From the NCBI RefSeq assembly GCF_000192225.1, contig NZ_GL872413.1, positions 1,152,285 through 1,216,284 on the forward strand: 64,000 nt of DNA. Direction: 5' to 3'. The DNA is from Capnocytophaga sp. oral taxon 338 str. F0234. GTDB taxonomy: Bacteria; Bacteroidota; Bacteroidia; Flavobacteriales; Flavobacteriaceae. How positions within the stretch are numbered: position 1 is the first letter of the stretch; each line of letters opens with the position of its first letter. The position numbers were made by a program, and so were the translations under genes. This document shows positions 8,831 to 17,480 of the stretch, one piece after another. The notes under the pieces were generated by a model. It was given only the letters and a program-made list of their open reading frames with translations. It searched no databases and was not told where the DNA came from.

Positions 8831-10309
8831 TTAATAAGCTTTTGCAAAGAGAACACGTCCCTTAGAGGGTTTACCTGAATAGATACAGGTCCCTATTTCT
8901 TCTTTCCTATCTAAAGGAATGCAACGTATAGTAGCCTGAGTTTCTTCTTTTATCTTAGCTTCTGTTTCAGCAGTACCATCCCAATGGGCAGATATAAATC
9001 CTCCTTTATTGTCCAAGATTTCCTTAAATTCCTCATAGGAGTTTACTTCTGTGATATGAGAGTTACGATAAGCTAAGGCTTTTTGATATATATTTTTTTG
9101 GATATCAGTAAGTAAGCTTTCTATATGCTCTACTATTCTTTCTCCAGAGATACTTTCCTTAGTTAAGGTGTCACGGCGCGCTACCTCGTATGTATTGTTT
9201 TCTAAATCACGTTGTCCCACCGCCAAGCGTATAGGTACCCCTTTGAGTTCGTATTCGTGGAACTTGAACCCTGGTTTTTGGGTGTCATCATCGTCAAACT
9301 TCACCGTAATTTCATGCTTCTTGAGTGCTTGCATGAGAGGAGTTATTCTTTGACGAATGGATTGTAGTTGTTCTTCTCCTTTGTATATAGGTACAATGAC
9401 TACCTGTATAGGTGCCAATAGTGGTGGCAGTACCAATCCATTGTCATCGCTATGGCTCATAATTAGCGCACCCATAAGGCGGGTGGAAGATCCCCAAGAA
9501 CTTGCCCAGACATAGTCTAATACACCTTCTTTGTTAGCATATTTCACTTCGAAGGCTTTAGCAAAGTTCTGTCCTAAGAAGTGGGAAGTTCCTGCTTGTA
9601 AGGCTTTTCCGTCCTGCATAAGGGCTTCTATGCAGTAAGTATCATCAGCTCCGGCAAAGCGCTCTGCCTCGGTTTTTCTACCTCTTATCACAGGTACTCC
9701 CATATATTGTTCTACGAAAGTAGCATACACCTCATTCATCTTTTGGGCTTCTTCTATAGCCTCCTCACGAGTAGCATGAGCGGTATGTCCCTCTTGCCAA
9801 AGGAATTCAGCGGTACGGAGAAACAAACGTGTACGCATTTCCCAGCGTACTACATTTGCCCATTGGTTAATAAGAATAGGTAAGTCACGATATGATTGTA
9901 TCCAATTCTTATAGGTATTCCAGATAATAGCCTCACTGGTAGGGCGTACAATAAGTTCTTCCTCCAACTTAGCTTCAGGATCTACAATAAGTTTCCCCTT
10001 TTGAGATGGATCTGTTTTAAGGCGGTAGTGAGTGACCACAGCACATTCCTTAGCAAAACCTTCAGCATTTTTCTCTTCTGCTTCAAAATAGCTTTTAGGG
10101 ATAAAAATAGGGAAGTAAGCATTTTGGTGTCCTGTTTCCTTGAACATTTTGTCCAAAATATCTTTCATCCTCTCCCAAATGGCATATCCATAAGGCTTAA
10201 TAACCATACACCCACGCACCCCTGAATTCTCAGCGAGTCCAGCTTTTACTACTAGTTCATTGTACCACTTGGAATAATCTTCTGCTCTTGATGTTAAATT
10301 TTTACTCAT
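8831..10309 (-). CDS. proS: Prolyl-tRNA synthetase (archaeal/eukaryotic-like type)
   Basis: A 492-residue class II aminoacyl-tRNA synthetase charging tRNA-Pro. It starts [20 protein letters not shown]. Motif 2 is seen in [21 protein letters not shown] and motif 3 near [15 protein letters not shown]. The anticodon-binding domain is around residues 290-400 ([16 protein letters not shown]). The compact length without the bacterial editing insertion, and the C-terminal domain ending RVLFAKAY, identify the archaeal/eukaryotic-like form used by Bacteroidetes. A -7 box lies 36 bases upstream of the start. Confidence 0.95.
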   Translation of the reverse strand: MSKNLTSRAEDYSKWYNELVVKAGLAENSGVRGCMVIKPYGYAIWERMKDILDKMFKETGHQNAYFPIFIPKSYFEAEEKNAEGFAKECAVVTHYRLKTDPSQKGKLIVDPEAKLEEELIVRPTSEAIIWNTYKNWIQSYRDLPILINQWANVVRWEMRTRLFLRTAEFLWQEGHTAHATREEAIEEAQKMNEVYATFVEQYMGVPVIRGRKTEAERFAGADDTYCIEALMQDGKALQAGTSHFLGQNFAKAFEVKYANKEGVLDYVWASSWGSSTRLMGALIMSHSDDNGLVLPPLLAPIQVVIVPIYKGEEQLQSIRQRITPLMQALKKHEITVKFDDDDTQKPGFKFHEYELKGVPIRLAVGQRDLENNTYEVARRDTLTKESISGERIVEHIESLLTDIQKNIYQKALAYRNSHITEVNSYEEFKEILDNKGGFISAHWDGTAETEAKIKEETQATIRCIPLDRKEEIGTCIYSGKPSKGRVLFAKAY

Positions 10310-10344
10310 ACTAAAATCTTTGGCATAAAAATTGTATATTTGTG

Positions 10345-10352
10345 CAAAAGTA
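10345..10352 (-). promoter_or_regulatory. -7 promoter box TACTTTTG for proS
   Basis: TAnnTTTG on the minus strand, 36 bases before the proS start codon. Confidence 0.45.
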
Positions 10353-10491
10353 CAAAATATTTTGAAAACAGACTTATCATACTCTTTATTTTTTGCAAAA
10401 AAAGTAAAATATTTATTCTCTAAGAAAATTTAACACTTGTGAGGATAAGTATGAAGTATGATAAGAATCAATAACTTAAAAGGATACAAAA

Positions 10492-11442
10492 ATGAAAAAA
10501 ACAGCAATTATTCGTTATGTCACGGGAGTTTTTTTAACTCTTGTAGGATTTACTTCTTGTGGTATCTATTCTGGGATGGTATATGATGATGGTATTTATG
10601 GGGATGAAACTCCTCGTCCTAAATATGAACCCAGAGAAGGAAGTTATCAGCAACCAGAAAGCTATCGTGAGCACCTTAATCAAAAGATAGCTGGCTATAG
10701 GGATTTTGAGCGACAAGCGCAACGTCCAGCTCCCTCTTATACACCCTTGACAAATGTGGATGGTTATCGTACTCCTACCGAACAAAGAGCCCCTTCTTAC
10801 AATACTTATGGAGGATGGGGAGACAATGCCCGCCCTTCTACAATAAATGTGTATAATGGTTATGGAGGATGGGATTATCCTTACTACTGGGGAGCTGGTG
10901 CTTGGGGGGGGTACTATTCTTCCTATTATTATCCTCGTAGTGGATGGAGTTGGGGATTCTCTTTAGGATCTTATGATCCTTATTGGAGTTGGCGTTACTA
11001 TGATAGTTATTACTATCCTTATTATGGATATGGTTACTATTATCCTTACTATGGTTACTATTATCCCTACTATGGATATGGTTACTATTCACCATATTAC
11101 TATTATTCACCATATTATTATGATAGCCAGAATAATTACTATTATTATGGAGGAAGGAAATATTCTCCTACCTATGGGCGAAGGGGGGATGATAGGCGCT
11201 ATGAAAACTATGATTACGAACGAAATTCCTCTCACTCTTATGGTAATTATAATAATTCTTATGATAATTCTTCTCGTTCTTATCATGAGAATAATACTCG
11301 CTCTTATGATTCAAGGAGTTATAATAACTATAATAATGATAATAGTTCCCGTTCTTATCATGAGAGTAGTAACTATGGGGGAGGAAATAGTAATGGAGGA
11401 GGAAATAGTGGAGGTTTCCAAGGCTCAAGAAAGAATTTTTAA
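10492..11442 (+). CDS. Tyr/Gly/Ser-rich lipoprotein of unknown function
   Basis: A 316-residue predicted lipoprotein with N-terminus KKTAIIRYVTGVFLTLVGFTSC and a lipobox-like FTSC before Gly. Residues 25-130 are charged and Pro-rich. Residues about 140-220 are extraordinarily Tyr-rich (repeats of YYYPYYGYGYY). The C-terminus is low-complexity (SRSYHENN, SSRSYHESSNYGGG). Similar genes in flavobacteria have been mis-named 'vitellogenin' because of composition; no function is known. A G8 tract at 10904-10911 lies in codons for Trp-Gly-Gly and could allow slippage. The FadL-type gene follows 18 bases later, so this is likely a two-gene envelope operon. Confidence 0.75.
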   Translation: MKKTAIIRYVTGVFLTLVGFTSCGIYSGMVYDDGIYGDETPRPKYEPREGSYQQPESYREHLNQKIAGYRDFERQAQRPAPSYTPLTNVDGYRTPTEQRAPSYNTYGGWGDNARPSTINVYNGYGGWDYPYYWGAGAWGGYYSSYYYPRSGWSWGFSLGSYDPYWSWRYYDSYYYPYYGYGYYYPYYGYYYPYYGYGYYSPYYYYSPYYYDSQNNYYYYGGRKYSPTYGRRGDDRRYENYDYERNSSHSYGNYNNSYDNSSRSYHENNTRSYDSRSYNNYNNDNSSRSYHESSNYGGGNSNGGGNSGGFQGSRKNF

Positions 11443-11460
11443 TTATTAATTTAGAAAGAA

Positions 11461-13053
11461 ATGAAAAAAAATATACTAATAATAATATACTGTTTATTAG
11501 GTGGCTTTGCCTCTGCTCAAAATCTTACAGATGGCTTACGTTATTCTATGGAAGAACTTAATGGGACAGCTCGTTTTAAAGCAATGAGTGGTGCTTTCTC
11601 TTCTTTAGGGGGTGATCTATCTGCTATTTCACTGAATCCAGCAGGAAGTACTATTTTTGCAGATAGTGAAATTGCTTTAACTGCAGGGAGCCATAGCACA
11701 CAGAATAAAAGCACTTATTTTGGAACAGGGAAAACGGTCAATTCTTCTGATTTTTCTCTTGATCAATTTGGAATAGTTCTACCAATTTCCCTACTAAGTG
11801 ATGGTTGGAAGAAAATGTCCTTTGGGTTTAACTATCAACGAACTCATAATTTTAATCCTCAGGATTTGATATATAATGGACAAACAACAGGTAAGAATTT
11901 AGGTGATTATTTCCAATATTATGCTGAAGGTATAGAACAACAAAACTTAATGTTACAGGAGTATAATTCTGAAAAAAAACCTTCACAAAGATGGCGATTG
12001 GATGATCTCTATAGTTCTTATGGACGTGCACAAAGATTTAGCCCTTATAGATTACGTAATGCTCTTTTGGGTTATACAGTAGGATTAGTGAAACCTTTAA
12101 GTGGTAATACTAGTATTAATCCTTCTATGACAGATGATCAAGCTAATGCAGTATTGAATGAGACTACTTATGAGAAAAACATCTCTCCTAATGCTACAAC
12201 CATTCAAAATATTGAACACTATACAGAGGGGGGGGTGAACAAATATAGTTTTAATTTTGGAGCATGCTATGATTTTTTCTCTTTTGGAATTAATCTTAAT
12301 ACTCATAGTGTGGATTATAGGTCTCTTACTCGTCATAGGGAGACATATTTAAATAATACAAAATCTACGATTACCTCTGCTTATTTTCAAAATGATGTAA
12401 AAACAACAGGAAACGGCTTCTCTCTGCAATTAGGAGCTATAGCTGAAGTTGCAAAAGGAGTACGATTGGGACTTACTTATATATCTCCTACTTGGTATAA
12501 TTTGCAGGATGAAATAGCACAATCATTGAGTGCTAATAATGGTGATTACTATGCTAATCCCAATGTGGTAGCTGTTTATGATAGATATCACTTCCGTACA
12601 CCAAGTTCTTGGATCGTGGGAGCCAGTTGGGTATGGAATAAACAGCTTATTCTTAGTGGTGATTACATTTATAAAGGATATGGTAAGATATATTACAGTA
12701 CAGATAACTTAAAATCTGAGAATAGTATTATAGAGCAAACCTTAGGAGACACTTCTGCTTTGCGTTTTGGAGCTGAATATCGTTTCATAATTCACGATAA
12801 GGTTAATTTATTCTTGAGGACAGGTTATCGCTATGAGCAGAGCCCTTATAAAACAAACTTGAAGCCTATAGGGGATCTTAATGGATTTTCTACAGGAGCA
12901 GGAATAGCTTTCAGAGGTATGCGTTTTGATCTTTCTTATGATATGGCAGAGCAAACTCGGTACCCACAAATCTATGAAAGTGTTTTGACAGATACTCCAA
13001 AAACAAATAGTACTTTTCAAACATTACTTCTTTCAGTTACTTTTAAATTATAA
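11461..13053 (+). CDS. OmpP1/FadL-family outer-membrane transporter
   Basis: A 530-residue outer-membrane beta-barrel with a signal peptide ending ASAQ. The conserved FadL-family start reads LRYSMEELNGTARFKAMSGA, followed by SLGGDLSAISLNPAG, typical of the Bacteroidetes OmpP1/FadL group. Amphipathic strands fill the remainder, and the C-terminus is LLSVTFKL. Related proteins carry hydrophobic compounds such as long-chain fatty acids; the substrate here is unknown. There is a G8 tract at 12228-12235 (within TEGGVNK) and an A8 run directly after the ATG. It is downstream of the Tyr-rich lipoprotein and is closed by a strong terminator. Confidence 0.88.
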   Translation: MKKNILIIIYCLLGGFASAQNLTDGLRYSMEELNGTARFKAMSGAFSSLGGDLSAISLNPAGSTIFADSEIALTAGSHSTQNKSTYFGTGKTVNSSDFSLDQFGIVLPISLLSDGWKKMSFGFNYQRTHNFNPQDLIYNGQTTGKNLGDYFQYYAEGIEQQNLMLQEYNSEKKPSQRWRLDDLYSSYGRAQRFSPYRLRNALLGYTVGLVKPLSGNTSINPSMTDDQANAVLNETTYEKNISPNATTIQNIEHYTEGGVNKYSFNFGACYDFFSFGINLNTHSVDYRSLTRHRETYLNNTKSTITSAYFQNDVKTTGNGFSLQLGAIAEVAKGVRLGLTYISPTWYNLQDEIAQSLSANNGDYYANPNVVAVYDRYHFRTPSSWIVGASWVWNKQLILSGDYIYKGYGKIYYSTDNLKSENSIIEQTLGDTSALRFGAEYRFIIHDKVNLFLRTGYRYEQSPYKTNLKPIGDLNGFSTGAGIAFRGMRFDLSYDMAEQTRYPQIYESVLTDTPKTNSTFQTLLLSVTFKL

Positions 13054-13084
13054 AGATTATTGATTTTAGTTTGTTTTCATAATG

Positions 13085-13117
13085 AAGAGAGGTTGCTTGA
13101 AAAGGGCAACCTCTCTT
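13085..13117. terminator. Strong bidirectional terminator
   Basis: Perfect 12-bp stem AAGAGAGGTTGC/GCAACCTCTCTT with a 9-base loop, between the convergent FadL-type gene and the NtrC-like regulator gene. Confidence 0.8.
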
Positions 13118-13134
13118 TAATTTTATAATATTCT

Positions 13135-14307
13135 TTATTCTTTTCCACCAAAGGCTTTTACATCTTTTACAGTTACATCTCCTTCAGAGAGGATTAGTAA
13201 ACGTTCTACAACATTTCTTAGTTCTCGGATATTTCCTGTCCATTCGTATTGTTCAAGTTGTTCTATGGCTTTAGGTTGGAACTTTTTATGGATTCCTTGT
13301 TCTTTGTTTATCTTATCTGTAAAGTAATTAACAAGTAAAGGAATATCATCTTTTCGTTCATTTAACGAAGGAACTTCTAAGAGAATTACTGCTAAACGAT
13401 GATATAAATCTTCTCGAAAACGGCCTTCAGCTATTTCTCGCTTCAAATCTTTATTAGTAGCAGCAATTACTCGTACATCTACTGATATATCTTTTTCACT
13501 TCCTACTTTGGTAATCTTTTTTTCTTGTAAGGCACGCAATACTTTTGCTTGTGCCGAAAGACTCATATCACCTATTTCATCCAAGAAAATAGTTCCTTTA
13601 TCTGCAGCTTCAAATTTTCCTATACGGTCTTTCACAGCAGAGGTAAAAGAGCCCTTAATATGCCCAAAAAGCTCACTCTCTATTAGCTCAGAGGGAATTG
13701 CGGCACAGTTAACCTCGATCATAGGGGATTGTGCACGTTCACTTCCTTGATGCAAAGCACGGGCGACTAACTCTTTTCCAGATCCATTAGGTCCGGTAAT
13801 AAGTACTCGGACATCAGTAGGGGCTACCTTATCAATCATGGCTTTTATCTTCTGGATAGGCTCACTTTCTCCTATCATCTGATCTTCAGTAGGATTTTTC
13901 TTAATATTTTTTGAGTTTCCTTTGGGCTTCTCTTCTTCTGAAGGAACTGTCAAAGCATTACGGATGGTGGTTAAAAGGCGATTCAGATCAGGAGGTTTAG
14001 CGATATAATCAAAAGCTCCCATTTTCATAGCCTGTACTGCTGTCTCCAGATCACCATGTCCGGAAATCATTACTATACGAAGGTTAGGATAGAGCCCTTT
14101 AGCCTCTAAAAGGACTTCTAAACCATCTTTCTTAGGCATTTTTATATCACAGAGAACCAAGTCATATAGTTCCTTACGGATTTTGTCTATAGCTTCTTGT
14201 CCATTGGTAGCCTCTTCTATTTGGTAGCTTTTGTCCTCTTCACTAAGAATGTTATTGAGTACACGTCGTATAGAAGCCTCATCTTCTACTAATAGTATCT
14301 TAGGCAT
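13135..14307 (-). CDS. NtrC-family response regulator (receiver + AAA+ domain, no HTH)
   Basis: A 390-residue protein. Receiver domain is residues 1-120 with the acidic pocket EDE, phospho-acceptor Asp54 (LCDIKMPKKDG) and KPPD. The sigma-54-type AAA+ domain is residues about 145-375, with Walker A GPNGSGKE, Walker B GTIFLDEIGDM and RFREDLYHRL. The sigma-54 contact loop, normally GAFTGA, reads GSFTSA. The protein ends shortly after IRELRNVVERLLIL, so the Fis-type DNA-binding helix-turn-helix is missing. It should therefore act without specific DNA binding, or with altered sigma-54 contact. rpoN is present at 57416-58885. The upstream lipoprotein gene ends 15 bases before it and is probably co-transcribed. 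No histidine kinase gene is adjacent. Confidence 0.88.
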   Translation of the reverse strand: MPKILLVEDEASIRRVLNNILSEEDKSYQIEEATNGQEAIDKIRKELYDLVLCDIKMPKKDGLEVLLEAKGLYPNLRIVMISGHGDLETAVQAMKMGAFDYIAKPPDLNRLLTTIRNALTVPSEEEKPKGNSKNIKKNPTEDQMIGESEPIQKIKAMIDKVAPTDVRVLITGPNGSGKELVARALHQGSERAQSPMIEVNCAAIPSELIESELFGHIKGSFTSAVKDRIGKFEAADKGTIFLDEIGDMSLSAQAKVLRALQEKKITKVGSEKDISVDVRVIAATNKDLKREIAEGRFREDLYHRLAVILLEVPSLNERKDDIPLLVNYFTDKINKEQGIHKKFQPKAIEQLEQYEWTGNIRELRNVVERLLILSEGDVTVKDVKAFGGKE

Positions 14308-14322
14308 GGGATAGTTTTTACT

Positions 14323-14814
14323 TTATTTTACATCAATGACCAAAGGAAGTATATATTCAGTAGCTACATTTACTTGGTTTTTCTTAGCAGGAATTATAGG
14401 AGCTAACTTTTCAGTTTCATTCTTTAATAAACTTTCTAAGGAGGGAAGGAGCTCTTTTGTTTTATCAGACATTTCAACTTCTTTTACGCTGATAATTCCT
14501 TCATTACTAATGAGTAAAGTTACTTTTACAGTGTCGGTAAGCGCATCTCCAATAGCTAACTTTTGACTGTTGAGCATCTCTTGATAGTGTTTAGAGAGAT
14601 TATCTGTAAAGCATTTGAGTTTTTCATCTTTGGTGGTGATACTTTCACATTCCTTGAAAGAAGGATATTCATCAAGTTCCTTTCCCAAGGCAGTAAAACG
14701 TTCTTGAGCTAATTTCTTTTCTTGCTCCTCTTTGGTTACAGAAGGTTCTGTAGCATTGTTTTCTTGACAAGCATAGAGGGCAATACAAAGCATAGAAAGT
14801 AATATTTTTTTCAT
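14323..14814 (-). CDS. Lipoprotein, possibly with a TonB-C-like domain
   Basis: A 163-residue predicted lipoprotein (MKKILLSMLCIALYAC, lipobox ALYAC). A charged helical region (residues 25-85) is followed by a small beta domain with VKVTLLISNEGIISVKEVEM, PIIPAKKNQVNVATEY and ILPLVIDV. That spacing recalls the C-terminal domain of TonB-like proteins, although the match is by eye. It is the first gene of a probable operon with the NtrC-like regulator; a relation to envelope sensing is only a guess. Confidence 0.55.
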   Translation of the reverse strand: MKKILLSMLCIALYACQENNATEPSVTKEEQEKKLAQERFTALGKELDEYPSFKECESITTKDEKLKCFTDNLSKHYQEMLNSQKLAIGDALTDTVKVTLLISNEGIISVKEVEMSDKTKELLPSLESLLKNETEKLAPIIPAKKNQVNVATEYILPLVIDVK

Positions 14815-15022
14815 ACAACTATTTTAATTTAGGGTGTAAAAGTACAATTTTTTTGGCAAAAAAAGTAGCTGTTCAGAGAAATTATATGACTTTAATTATT
14901 TATGGGCTTTTTATATAATATGTAACTAACTGTATTTTAATAAATAATAATTGAAAAAGAATAAGCAATAGATATGAAATTAACAATAATTTAATGTTCG
15001 TAACTTCTTTATTTTTAGTAAT

Positions 15023-15038
15023 TAAATTTGTAACTTTG
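15023..15038 (+). promoter_or_regulatory. Two adjacent -7 boxes (TAAATTTG, TAACTTTG)
   Basis: Back-to-back TAnnTTTG matches about 70 bases upstream of the 149-residue membrane protein gene. Confidence 0.45.
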
Positions 15039-15104
15039 CTTAATTTATTTTGATAAAGAAGGGATAAGTTTTCCTATCTGAATTAGTAGTATAAATTAAT
15101 AAAT

Positions 15105-15554
15105 ATGATATATCTTATTGTTTATTTCATTTGTTGGATAATAGCTTTTATTCTTTATAGTTTTGTGGGAGGAGCTAGTTTTCTTTTTTGGTCTTTGTAT
15201 TCACATCTGGTTATTGGAGTTGGATTTTTTGGAATCTTTAACTTTATTGGTCATACTATATTAAGTGAAAAAGTGGCTAGGACAATAGGCTGGGTTTCTA
15301 ATGGATTCCAAAAAGAATTAGGATTTGTATCCTTAGGAATTGGCATTTGTGGTATTTTATGTCATTGGGTACGTGATTGTTTTTGGATAGCAACAGCCAT
15401 TCCTTTTTGTGTATTTCTGATAGGTGCAGGTATTCTACATATTATTGAAATAAAGCAAAAGAATAATTTCAATAAAGGAAATGTTTGGATAATATTACCT
15501 GATTTTCTAATGCCAATAACTTTAATCATATTATTTATATCTTTGAAAATATGA
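15105..15554 (+). CDS. Four-TM membrane protein, DUF6790-like
   Basis: A 149-residue protein with four to five hydrophobic helices. The pattern IGWVSNGFQKELGFVSLG, then FWIATAIPFCVFLIGAGILHIIE and a final GNVWIILPDFLMP, resembles DUF6790 proteins as I remember them. Function is unknown. It is transcribed alone from its own promoter and is convergent with the next gene. Confidence 0.55.
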   Translation: MIYLIVYFICWIIAFILYSFVGGASFLFWSLYSHLVIGVGFFGIFNFIGHTILSEKVARTIGWVSNGFQKELGFVSLGIGICGILCHWVRDCFWIATAIPFCVFLIGAGILHIIEIKQKNNFNKGNVWIILPDFLMPITLIILFISLKI

Positions 15555-15675
15555 ATAATTGAGTAAACAATATTCATTGATTAAGAAATTGACTCTTGGA
15601 ATGGAATAAGAATGGATTAATGTAAAATAAAATTAAACTTCAAAGTTTAGTTTCTAATAAGGTAAGGCTTCTTTC

Positions 15676-16146
15676 TTATTCTAATTCTCTAAGAAAATCA
15701 TTTTGCTCCTTTGGATTGAGGTTCAAATCTCTTATAACTTTTTCTTTAGTAGGAGAAAAAGTATAGAAAAAACAAAGTAATACTAAACCTAATAGCCAAG
15801 AAATAGCTGTGTGTAAAAGAAAAGCAATAGCAAGGTTAAAGAGAATGGTGCCTTCTATAATGGCATAACGTTGGATGGAATATTTTTGAAAGTCAATGAG
15901 CTTTTTATTCAAAGATATTTCTGTAGAAATATTATTTAAGTTTTTCTTATAAAGCCAATTACTAAAAAAAGGAGCAATAATTGAAAGTAATATACCCACA
16001 GGAAGTAAAGCACTTTCAGAGGAAAAAGAATAGCTCCAAACTTCTTTTGGAGTAATAAAATAGATAACTGATCCAAAGAACATTATGGAAAATAGCATAC
16101 CAAAATAAATGGCTTTAGTAGTTTTAAATAAAAGTTTTATATTCAT
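15676..16146 (-). CDS. Hypothetical membrane protein
   Basis: A 156-residue protein with four predicted TM helices (about residues 14-34, 44-62, 94-112 and 115-130) and a charged C-terminal tail (TKEKVIRDLNLNPKEQNDF). I do not recognise a family. It starts 17 bases after the PASTA gene and is probably in the same transcript. Confidence 0.5.
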   Translation of the reverse strand: MNIKLLFKTTKAIYFGMLFSIMFFGSVIYFITPKEVWSYSFSSESALLPVGILLSIIAPFFSNWLYKKNLNNISTEISLNKKLIDFQKYSIQRYAIIEGTILFNLAIAFLLHTAISWLLGLVLLCFFYTFSPTKEKVIRDLNLNPKEQNDFLRELE

Positions 16147-16162
16147 GATTTTTTTCTATTTA

Positions 16163-16819
16163 TTAAAAATCAATTCCTCCGTTATCCTTAGATTTATCGT
16201 TATCTGTATCATTATCTTCGGAAATGGGAGCATCAGGATTAGCAGGGTTAAACCCATTTCCACATTCTAAATCCACTACTGATTTTTTAGTAAGCATATC
16301 TCCAGGTTTTACTTCCTTTCCCTTATAGAACATTCTTAATACCATATCCTTACCTATATTATTGACATAGGTTACTTTACCTACTGATAAGCCGACTGCT
16401 TTTAAGGTAGCATCAGCACTACGATAAGTGATTTGAATTACACGAGGTACAGTAACTTTGGGATAATTAGAAGGGTTAAGAGTTAGGTATATTTTTCGGT
16501 TTTTCTTTACCTTTTCATTAGCTTCTGGGCTTTGGCTAATGACGGCATATTTAGGAATTTTGGGATCATAAGTAGCAGAATCAGTTACCTCATAGCGTAG
16601 ATGACTTTCTTCTAACAGTTTTTGCGCTTCACTCAAGGGCTTTGAGGAGAGATCAGGAACTACAACAAATTGTCCATGCCTTGTCCAGCTATTCAGAGAA
16701 AGCAGTATTATATAAACAATTACAGTAATTAGCACAATAGCTAAAAAAATTTGTAATCCCCAGAAACGGAAATCTCTGTTTTTTAAGATCTTTGATATGA
16801 TGGATTGTATTTTCTTCAT
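16163..16819 (-). CDS. Standalone PASTA-domain membrane protein
   Basis: A 218-residue protein with a single TM helix (residues 22-44) after a short cytoplasmic tail. Two PASTA repeats lie in the periplasm: residues about 50-115 (VVVPDLSSKPLSEAQKLLEE...ISQSPEANEKVKKNRKIYL) and 118-190 (VTVPRVIQITYRSADATLKA...). In other bacteria PASTA repeats bind peptidoglycan and are fused to Ser/Thr kinases or PBPs; neither domain is present here. A degraded copy of its central part lies at 22513-22655. Confidence 0.8.
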   Translation of the reverse strand: MKKIQSIISKILKNRDFRFWGLQIFLAIVLITVIVYIILLSLNSWTRHGQFVVVPDLSSKPLSEAQKLLEESHLRYEVTDSATYDPKIPKYAVISQSPEANEKVKKNRKIYLTLNPSNYPKVTVPRVIQITYRSADATLKAVGLSVGKVTYVNNIGKDMVLRMFYKGKEVKPGDMLTKKSVVDLECGNGFNPANPDAPISEDNDTDNDKSKDNGGIDF

Positions 16820-16857
16820 GATAAATAATATTTAATAAATATTTCTTTTAGAAAAAG

Positions 16858-17415
16858 TTATAAGGATGAACTTATTAAATTATTCAATAGCTTTCGTACT
16901 TTGTTACTATTCCACCGAGTATTTCCAAACCCCTGAGCTACTACTTTATCTTCTTTATTTATAATATATCCAGAGGGAATCTTCTCAGGATCAAAAGGCA
17001 TTTTGACTTCTTGAATAAGATAAGTTACTTTAAAAGTGAATTTTCTATCTTGTTGTTTCTGTTCTACAGGCTGGGGAAGTTCATTGGTGATGATGTAGAA
17101 ATCTATTTTGTTGTGATAATCATCATAAAGCTTCTGAATACCTGTAAGATCAGCAATACTCATAGCTCTCCATGAAGAGAAAAAATAAACAAACTTTACT
17201 CTTCCTTTGGATTGAGTAAAAGAAAACTGCCTGTTGTTTTTATCTTTAAGAATCCAATCTGGGTCAATACTATATTGTTTCTCTTGGGGGAGAATTTCCA
17301 CTTGAGAGGAAAAAATCCTTTGAAGGAGTATCTGTGATTCATAACCTAAATTGGTCACAAAAAATGAGAGAACAAAAGCAAAGAGTAATAGGCTAAGGAT
17401 AGTACGTTTTTTCAT
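16858..17415 (-). CDS. TlpA-like thioredoxin-fold protein without CxxC
   Basis: A 185-residue envelope protein with an N-terminal TM or signal anchor (KKRTILSLLLFAFVLSFFV) and a thioredoxin-like domain from about residue 60. The strand VKFVYFFSSWRAMS sits where TlpA has WATWCGPC, so both redox cysteines are absent. The cis-Pro region is seen in KIPSGYIINKEDKVVAQG. I chose the ATG at 17415: an upstream in-frame ATG at 17445 overlaps a -7 box at 17443-17450 and so lies before the expected transcript start. It probably has a structural or chaperone-like role rather than disulfide exchange. Confidence 0.65.
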   Translation of the reverse strand: MKKRTILSLLLFAFVLSFFVTNLGYESQILLQRIFSSQVEILPQEKQYSIDPDWILKDKNNRQFSFTQSKGRVKFVYFFSSWRAMSIADLTGIQKLYDDYHNKIDFYIITNELPQPVEQKQQDRKFTFKVTYLIQEVKMPFDPEKIPSGYIINKEDKVVAQGFGNTRWNSNKVRKLLNNLISSSL

Positions 17416-17442
17416 TAAAAAATATAGTAATCTTTTTCGGGG

Positions 17443-17450
17443 CAAAGGTA
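17443..17450 (-). promoter_or_regulatory. -7 promoter box TACCTTTG
   Basis: Minus-strand TAnnTTTG 28 bases before the TlpA-like start; it decides that start. Confidence 0.6.
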
Positions 17451-17480
17451 CATAAAAAAAATGGGATTCAGTTCAAGATG

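Noticed and set aside
10973-11449. Long alternative-frame ORFs on both strands over the Tyr-rich gene
   Set aside because: They arise from the repetitive Tyr/Gly codons and have Ile/Met- or His/Asn/Ser-only composition.
15555-15675. Hairpin AAACTTCAAAGTTT between convergent genes as a terminator
   Set aside because: The stem is five or six A/T-rich pairs with a tiny loop; too weak to support.
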